A DNA stretch of 27,709 nt, taken from positions 164,823 to 192,531 of the forward strand of contig BLXT01007695.1 of the NCBI GenBank assembly GCA_019648995.1. The letters run 5' to 3'. The position numbers and the translations under genes were made by a program. Source of the stretch: Plakobranchus ocellatus. Its lineage: Eukaryota > Mollusca > Gastropoda > Plakobranchidae. A model generated the notes under the pieces. The model saw only the letters and a program-made list of their open reading frames with translations. It was not told the origin of the DNA and ran no database searches. This document shows positions 11,547 through 21,200 of this stretch, one piece after another (position 1 is the stretch's first letter; each line of letters starts with the position of its first letter).

Positions 11547-14500
11547 TAGACAAGAGAAAGAAAGAGAGAGCAGGGAGGGTGTCTCCAGTATCAATATCTT
11601 AAATTACAAATAAGTCCATTGTTTACAGAGCGGAAAAAAACAAGGAAGAAAAATTGAGATGCTGGTGAGAATGTGTCAAACTCAAATACTGAGAGCTAGT
11701 GGTCAATGGGAAAGCAGAGTAGTCACTCTCTCTGACTTAGAAGACAACAGGGAACAAAAAAGTTTAGAATGCTGTTGCCTACATAACAAAATAAAAAAAG
11801 GCAAACAAAGCGCATGGTACACAATGGCACTATCATTCAAGTCTGAAACAAGACAAAGGTGGACAGTATATGCACACACATAAACAGAATAAAACAAGCC
11901 TGTAAGCATTGCATGATGATCTACTTAGAATGCCAGATGGCCCTCCTTGCCTCCAGGCAATGATGTAATGACAACCCTTAACTTTACTGATAAAGTTGTC
12001 CTAAGTCAAAGACCTAAGCAAGTGTGCTATTACAATTTACAACCTATAATATTATTATCACCTAGGATAGTAAAGCTACACACTGATGATACCAAACAAG
12101 AGCCAGCAAGCCCACTGCTAGCAAGCCTGACCATTGGTCTAGGATGTGAACACACCCACAAAACCACACACACACACATCCAACCTTAAATTCAATAATT
12201 TTATGCTTGAGAGCATTTCATAAGCAAGAAGGATGCTAGTATACAAGGTAGGCCTACAATATTATGCTTCAGTATTCCTTATACAATAGCAGTGGTACCA
12301 AGGCCATTTGCTTCCAGGCTCTCCTCACAACAGGGTGTGAACACACACGATTATATCACCAATATGGAGCTACAACTTATTTCCTGGGTCTCTCAGAGAC
12401 TAAAAATAAGAAAGAATATCATTGGTTGCTATTCTTGAACTTGACCATTCATGTTTTAGCACCTCACTTAACTATGAACACGTGGAATTTCCCAAATAAA
12501 CAGGGTCTAGGTCGAGGTCGTAGATTTACAGCAGTCAAGCAAGACCATATAAAAAAGGGTGATTGTAATTCTGCAGCCATTGTGTGAGCTGGCCTACAGA
12601 AAAATGCATGTCATAGATCTACAGCAATTGTGCAAGAAAGGTTAACACATTAACTATCGGAGATTGCAATTGTAAGCTGTCAGTCCTATTATGTGATATA
12701 TTATTGCTTCAAAATCAAGGCTGCTGTGTATATTTTGATGTTTAGCACCCATAATATGCACATAAGGCTTCCACGCCCCCCCCCCCCTTTTCTGACACAC
12801 CATGGAAAACTATGATTGTGGCCTATCACGTCTAGAAGGTGTGCAATGGATGCAATCAAGAAGCAGAAAAATCAGAGAGGTTAATTTTAAAATCTTGTAT
12901 TTTCTAACCATTTCATTTCTTACCTCTGAAATCATAGGATTCGCCTCCATTTTGATGGATACTCAGAATGTTATGACTTTTGGACCAATTGTGATTCACC
13001 CTTCATCTTTCCAGTGGGCTGGGCAGAAAAAAATGGAAAGACTTTGCAACCACCCAAAAGTATGTATTACCAAGACAATATCACTTTGTGCATTTTTTTT
13101 TTTCATCATGATAAAATGTCTTTGAAAATATCATTATTTAAATTGGCCCCTTGTGTTCAGAGTACAATTACTTTTTTTTTCGCATCTTCATTCAGCTTAA
13201 TACACTTTTTGTGTGTATGTGTTATCAGATTGCCCACTGTTATCGTGAATGAGAATTTGTTTTATCATGCTCATTCCGGCAAATATTTGAGCAAGTGTAG
13301 AATCTAGGTGATATCATAAATTTTTCAAACTATTTCTATAAAACTAATTTCAAACCAGGAAAATTCACATAATAGTTCGCTTTTTGTCTCAAAGACTTGC
13401 TACGCAAATACTAATGCTTCTCTCCCTCTGTGACTCTCTTTTTTATTTATTTATTTATTTATTTATTTTTTGGTGTCTTTGCAACAATAGCAATTCTTCC
13501 TGAGGAGTTTAGCTGGACAAATTATTTGAAAGAGACAAGAGCAGTGGCTGCACCCAAAACTCTCTTTGTCAATACCCCTACAACGGTGAGTTCATTTAAA
13601 GATACTGTAGACTTGATAAACCCAAATAGACAAAATGACACAAAAATTTTGTACTGTTTACACTGATTCAAAAGAGCATTGTCATTAAAGACATAGAAGT
13701 GAACGAAAATCTTTCACTATGTCCATATTACACTAGTACTATAGAAAGCCTCATATATTTCTCTGTAGTTTTGTAGGGAAATTTCAGGATCCCCATCAAA
13801 TTAGGAAATCGGAAAAAATTTTGGAATTTTGTGATGGGTTGGGAACTTGGAAAAAGTCGGGAAAAACAAAATTAACCCCCCAAAATCCGATTTTCATTCA
13901 ACTTTTTTTTTTATTTGTATGGTTGCGTTTGGTAATTTTTTATCCCTTTGATAGGCCTTGGGTTTATTGATGAGATATCAGAGCTGATCCTACAATACCT
14001 ATAACTCTCAACTCCTATGCAGTACTGCCAAGTGCTATCATTCGCTTTGAGCAGTTCCAGCATACCATTGGGCTAGCTTAGGATACAATACAGGTGTGCG
14101 ATTTGACTCTCCACTTTTCCTTTGTGTTGGCTGGCTGCAAGCTTTGCATCAGTACGTGAATGAAAACATTATTATTATTATTATTATTTTTAACATCAGA
14201 AGCAGATCTGCCAAAGTTACACTTTATTAACTGATGTGAAAAAATTAGCCCTTACGATTTTCTTTTTATAATATGATCCCAAAAAAAAGCGTGGTATTGA
14301 TCAATAGCCCATTGTCATTAATTTTTTTTCCAACTGCCAAATCAGAGTTCCGCCAAGTGTGTCGTAATTAAATAAAGTGTCTGTCCCAAATTCTCGATGA
14401 AAAGTGCTTTGTTACTGTAGTATTTTTTTTTTGATTTAGCCTGTGCAGTTCAATGGATCTCTGGTATCAATGAAAATCAACAATTGATGTTGCACCTATA

Positions 14501-15194
14501 TTAAAAGTCAGCACAGTTTATAATTATTTCTAATATCTGATCTTAACCCCATCTTGCTTTGATAGACACAAAAGTAAGCTGTGGTAATATTTGCACGATG
14601 CAGTTCTAAGTCTAGTGTATTAAGCCCACCACGTCGGCAAGAGATTGAAGAAATGAGAGATTGGTTATTTGCAGGGAGTCCAACCTTTGAGACAGCTCTA
14701 TACAGTATTATTAAAGAAACTTGAGGTGCCGACCGTGCATTCAGTAAGATCAGAACAGTTTAAAGATCGTCTACACAAACTAACATATGCAAGAGCAATT
14801 TTAAATTTTTGCATAATACTCGCCATGGTGCCTGGGTCTACTTTTTCAAACCTTAATCGATAGGTCTACATAATTGGTATGTTAAACCAATGCAGCAATG
14901 TTAACTAACCTTATTATTCTCTCTCTCTCCCCCACTCTCTTTTATCATCCTTTAAAAAATGTAAGTTTAGTTCTTTTATTGATATTATTATTAGTTATTA
15001 GCATCGAAGTGAGTAGTTCTTTTCATAAACGTTTCCTTGAACTTTTGTTATCTCTCTCTCTCTCTCTCTCTTTGTGTATGATTGCCTTCCTCTATCACTC
15101 TCACGATTTTGTTTCTCTGCTCTTGCCCATTCTTNNNNNNNNNNNNNNNNNNNNNNNNNNNNNNNNNNNNNNNNCTCTCTCTCTCTCTCTCTCC

Positions 15195-15229
<35 letters not shown>

Positions 15230-18200
15230 ACTGCCTTTTGCTCTCTCGCTCTCTCTCTCCCCTTGTCTCTTTCACTCTCGGTCTTTCTCTCATTCTGTCC
15301 TTCATTCAGCCTGTCTGAATGTTATTCTCTCTCTCTCTCCTCCCAAGATCAAGATTCAGAAGTATTTCGATTTTGTATTTTGATATTATTGTAATTTACG
15401 TTTTGGTAATGGTCTTAGATCTAACTTAGACTTGGATCTAGACCTAGGCCCATACAGACAGTAGTACATAATACATTGTGCATACATTGTATCAGATTCT
15501 GTACAATTTCAAAATAGGGGATGAGATTATAGTGTAAATAGAACTAAAACTGGTTTACACAGAGGAGAAAAACAAACCCACCTAGTCCCACATACACATA
15601 TTGTTAGACACTTGGCTTGTTTGTACACAAGTTTTAGGCAACATTGCACTGCCCTCTGCTGACATATGTATGAATTACTGGATGAATATTACCAAGTTAC
15701 ATAGAGAACATTAATCAAGACAAGCTGTTGAAATTGATAGGTGACCAAGAAATTCAAGGTGGGATGTCAAACTATAAATAAAGTTGCATTATTTATGTTA
15801 CCTTGAATAAAAAGACTAATAAGAGACAATACGTCAAAGAGTACTGCCTGTTTTTCTCTATGGTGGCCTTTTTTTTTTTCACTCATGAAGGGGTCTTGAA
15901 AAAAATTTCAAGAATTTGGTGGGGACCCTGAAATTTGTAAGTTTGGCCATTTAACAAAACAAATAAAAATGATTAAAATCAGTTAAATCTGTCTTCATAT
16001 CAAAGTAATTATGTAAACACTTTTTAAAGCATTTCGAAGCAAAAGAGATGGCATCAAATTTTTTATCTCTCATACTTATCATTTGCACCATCAAACCCAT
16101 TTTCAAGGCATAAGTGCTAATTTCTTCAAATATTGAAATAATGTGTGAAAACAATATCCAAATATGTGCAGGTGGCAGTGTGCATCAAATTAATTAAATT
16201 GAGTGGTTGATATACCTTATACAAGTGGTGTGAATGTGCAAGTTTTCTTATTCAAGTTTTTTGTTTGTTTCTTTTGGATGTCCAAACAAATAAAGCGGTA
16301 AGTGCTAAATTTTCATCTGCCACTCTTTTAAAGCAAGTTGCTGAAGGGACGTAATGCCATGCATTAACCACACACTTGAGAAAGAAACTCCCAGCCCTTT
16401 GACTATATTTTTTCCATTGCAACACAGCTTTCAAAGGGAAATCACACCATTAGGCTGAATTTCCAGTGTGATGGAGAATGTATCAAATAAAATATACTTT
16501 ATGCAAAACCAGACTACAATGTATGTCTTCAACGCAGTGTATATTATAGTGTACTCAGTCTTATGCACAGCTTTCTTGGTTGTTATTCTCTTGTGGGAGA
16601 CTAAAGGGATAAGGTTTATGTCTGTTTTTCAAAAGATCATATTGAAATGATAGACCGAAAAGCTTAATGGAAGACTTCACCAGAGTTGTCTAGTGGACTT
16701 CAGTCTTATTTGATTTTTTTTCTCCTTTTTTTTTAAAACCAACTCTTTCTGCAAATTATGATCATCCATGCAGGTAACACCATCTGCCTTCCGGGTTGGT
16801 ATGAAGCTTGAAGCTGTTGATAAGAAAAACCAGAGCTTGGTGGGTGTGGCTACAGTGGCGGATACTCTTGGTGAAAAAGTACTGATCCACTTTGATGGCT
16901 GGGACGATGTGTACGACTATTGGTGTGATGTCAGTTCACCTAACATACATCCTGTTGGCTGGTGTACATCCAATGGGCAGTCGCTTTCATCTCCGCCAGG
17001 TAAGTTTGTATGGTATAAAATGTTTAAACCAGTGTCAAATTGTAGTTTCAGTAACTGATTTTTTTTCCCTTTTCATCTGTGCCTTTTCTTATGCCAAATT
17101 GACCCCAGATGATGAGTTAGATAAGCAGTGTTTTTTACAATGGTATATTTTTTGTTTTGAGTGTCCCTTTTTTTAAATCACTAACTAACCTTTATATTTG
17201 CGTTGATCCCACATTGATTCAATCAAGATAGAGTTGTAGAGTTGATAATTCCTATACCCTCAACTCCAAGAGTTGCAAGGGGCGCACATCCCACAAACCC
17301 AGCCCATAGCGAACTGACCAGTTATCACCACTGAGCTCAGTCTCAAACATGGTAACTTAAGTAATCCTGTGTTACTTATCTTTTTTTCAAAGCAAGTAAA
17401 AGCCATGTATATTAAAAAAAAAAACAAAAAAAAAAAAACAAGGACTGGTGAGTGTCGAGATTTAAAATTATTGCTTTCTGATATGAATGAGTAATTTGCA
17501 GGAGCGAAGCAAAGTTAATTTTTGTAGCGTTCAAACGCAGTATGAGGAACTGCAGCTGATCTGATTAATTGAAATGGAAATCCTTAATATCAGGTTCAAA
17601 GTAAACAATTCTTTTTGTACTGATACTGAAGGTATCATTTTAGTAAGTTTTCTATTTAAAATACAGCATCATTCTTACATCTCTATTTTAAACTGAATCA
17701 GATAACCTGCAACTGCAACTTATATTTTCTCATTTGAGCTGTTTTAAAACAAATTGTGCTTTGACTTACACTGTTATTGTGTATTCTTTCAACTTTAAAC
17801 CCTCAATTTCTCACATATATCTTTTTCTGTATTATGTTGTTGGAAATTTGTCATTGAAACATTGCAGCGTATAGCTTATTTGAATTTTTTCCACTATCAC
17901 ATGCAACTCTCCAAAATTTATTATTATTTTTTTTTAATTTCAACGAACTTTTCAAAAGAGCCTCTCTTATTTTCCTGAAGACTCTTATAATCAGAATGGT
18001 CTTTTTATTTGATTCTTTTTTCTTTTTCCTCTTTTCAGCAAAGTTAGCTCCAATCTACTAATATACATGAAAATCTGTACATGGATTAGTTTTTATCTTA
18101 CCCATCCGCCAACAATTACTTATTTCACTGATGTAATGCTTCAATGAGAACCAAGTTACTGAAGTAGTAAAATCTTGCCTTTAAAAGTTTCATTTCATTT

Positions 18201-21200
18201 GAGCTGCATCAGTGTTTATTTATTTATAGTTATGGTTTTAATAATAGGTAATGTATGTTCTTGAAATGTTAACTTCCAAGAATGCTTTCAGGAATCAGAT
18301 TGTAGCAATAAACTCACTGGTTCAGAAATCAGATTCAATGTGTTTGTGTTTTAGGTTAAAGATAGATAAGTTATTGCATTGTCTTGTCAGTTGATGTAGT
18401 CAGTACTACTGAAAGGCTTTTTAAAATTCTGAAATGGGGGTCAGATCTACGAAAGCTAAAATTTAGCTCTGCTAAAGTTGTTTCTTTATTTTTTTCCTTC
18501 AATCTCACAGACTATGGAGATAATGGAAATTTTTCATGGGATCGCTACCTGGCTGAATCACATGCAACAGCTGTTCCTGTGAGGGCTTTCAAAACAGTAA
18601 GAGAGAAAACTTTTGAGAATAGCTTAATGTCATGAGGCTACTTATAAAATATTTGAGAAGAGCTTTTGGAAGATATGCACTGAAAAATGTTTGCACAATG
18701 TCTCAAGATCTACCATTATTATGGATACTATTGAATTTATGTCCATCATCATTTAAGGCTAGGAAAATGCTATGCTAAGATAAAGAAAAAAAGGATTATG
18801 ATTGATAGGAAATGTGACACACATCATTCTGCTCATGGACAGCTCTCCGCAATAACAGACTACATTAGTAACACATAAGACACATCAATTAAAACAGATA
18901 TGCAATAATCAATAATTGTTTCTTTGTCACTTTATGAACTAATTTTAAAAAATCCACACAACCAAGCAACAACTTGGAACTTTTTTCAAAATAACATACA
19001 TTGTGTGTCCTATAGCCTTTGAAGGGGGGAAACGATTGGGATTAAAGAAAATAAACAATTCAAATGTTTTATGTATTCTTTTCAGAGATGTTCGATTGGC
19101 TTTGAGCAAGGTATGAAGGTGGAGATTGTGGACAAGCGCAATCCTATCCTCGTGAGAGTGGCCACAATTGTTGACGTGCAAGACTTCCGTCTGCTCATCC
19201 ACTTTGATGGCTGGGACAGCATCTTCGACTATTGGATAGATGAGGACAGCCCTGACCTTCACCCCCCACACTGGTGTGGCAAAACGGGGCATGCTTTACA
19301 GCCGCCCATCAGTGAGTGATGTTAGATCATCAGGTCAAGCTTGACTGGGTGGAGGGACAAATTGACAAATATAATGGATTTTTTGGGTCTGTAAAGATGT
19401 ATAATTTTTAATAAATAATAGCTCTGTAGTGACAGGACAAAATAAGATAGGTGAAAAGAAACAAATGAATGAAGGTACATTCACCATAATTCTTAATTTT
19501 TCTTGCCAAAATCTGTTGTTTGTTCTTTCTTGGAAGCATATTAATCTAGCAAGTGTGGTCTATGGGGTAGAGCTTGAGCTGCCCAAACACAGTCCCGTAG
19601 ATTGTAAGTTGTGCAAATATATTCTGCCTAGAACTTCCAGATCAGAGTTTTAAAAAAATGGTTTGAACATATTACAGATAAGAAGTTGTTGAAACAGCAG
19701 AGCGACAGTGGAGGTTGTCCTACACTAGGCTGCTCTGGTGTTGGTCACATCAAGGGCGCACGCTACACTGGTCACCACTCGGCCTTTGGCTGTCCCTATT
19801 CAGAGACCAATATGAGCAAAGAAACCACTCTTACTGACCGCCTCGGATCTTCACGGTCAGAGGAGGGTGGAGGAGTCCTCATCAGACACGATTCCTCTGG
19901 GGATATCAAGTAAGTTTGAATATTTTATAGGAAAGGCTTAACATGTAATAAAGGAGTCATTACAATGTCTTGTATTTTGTTGTCACTATGTTACAGCATT
20001 CACTTTAAAAAATTTAAATATAGCATTGTTTTTTTGTTTTTTTTGCCAAGACTCGCAAATCATGCAAATTTAAAAGTGCTATTTATTTTATGCAGGGAAG
20101 GCATAAGTTTTATTATTGTTCATTCAAAAGTCTCAAGATTTTTTTGTGTAATATCTTAATAATGATGATTATTCTTTAGCTACTATTTTTTCTTCAATAA
20201 CTTGTCTCATCACCATTTTATTTCTTCTCTGTACTAGAGGGAGCTCAGATATGCAATAATCAATAATTGTTTCTTTGTCACTTTATGAACTAATTTAAAA
20301 AAATCCTCCATAAAGTTTTGAGACTGTGCTTATTGGTAAAAAATTTCATAAAAGATTTAGTTAAATATGATTTATAATCTTTTCCAACCCTGCCCCCCTT
20401 CCTCCAATTTCAATACTTTTTAAAGTGTTTGAATGCTTATATCTTAAAAGAGAATCAATGTGTTTGAGTCCAGTTTCACAAACTCACAGAAAGCCATTTT
20501 AGGGCACATTAATAGGCAAAAATGTTCAAAAGATGACTTACGATTGATTTGGCTGGACCTTGATACAAAATCCCTGTGAAAACAAGCTTCATGCCCCCTT
20601 TCATTCCTTTCCTTTTCTCTTTAAAATGTTTTGATATTGAATATGTGAATGTTTCTTCACTCTGAATAGGAGATGTCCCACTGTTGGTTGTGATGGGTTG
20701 GGTCATGTGACAGGAAAATTCACATCCCACCACTGCTTGTCTGGCTGTCCGCTAGCAGAGAGAAATCAGGTCAAAGTCAAACATGAAGGTCAGGAGTCAA
20801 GGCCAGTGGGGAGACCTGGGAGAGGAAGAAAGAGGTAAGCTTTCATACAATCTTCCATGGTCAGTGTACTTTTCGGGCCTGTAGTGCTATTATTTATACT
20901 CAGTCATTCGAATTTATTTATTAATTTTTTTTTAACCTTATCCTATAAGTACTAGGTAAGGCTGCCCTGAAAATAAGAAACAGATATCTATCAAAGGATT
21001 AAAAAAAAAGTGAATATTACTCACTAAGAACACAAAACAATGGAGTTTTTGTGCAAAACAATAAGATGAAGTTAAGCATTTATTGTGCAAAACATTCAAC
21101 CATTGGATAACAGACCTTTTAAAAAGCATTAGTTTCAGGGCAAAATATCTGCAAATGTTGCTTTGAAGTGATGACAGTTTTAGAGTACATATTATAACTT

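Noticed and set aside
11659..12587. Several open frames in intron 12
   Set aside because: No recognised domain. The MBT1 halves join directly across this intron in phase, so an additional coding exon would break the repeat.
14898..15383. Long Leu/Ser open frames across the CT array, and Arg/Glu frames on the other strand
   Set aside because: They are translations of the microsatellite and of N bases, not genes.
18945..19292. Minus-strand open frame opposite exon 17
   Set aside because: Shadow of the MBT3 core exon.
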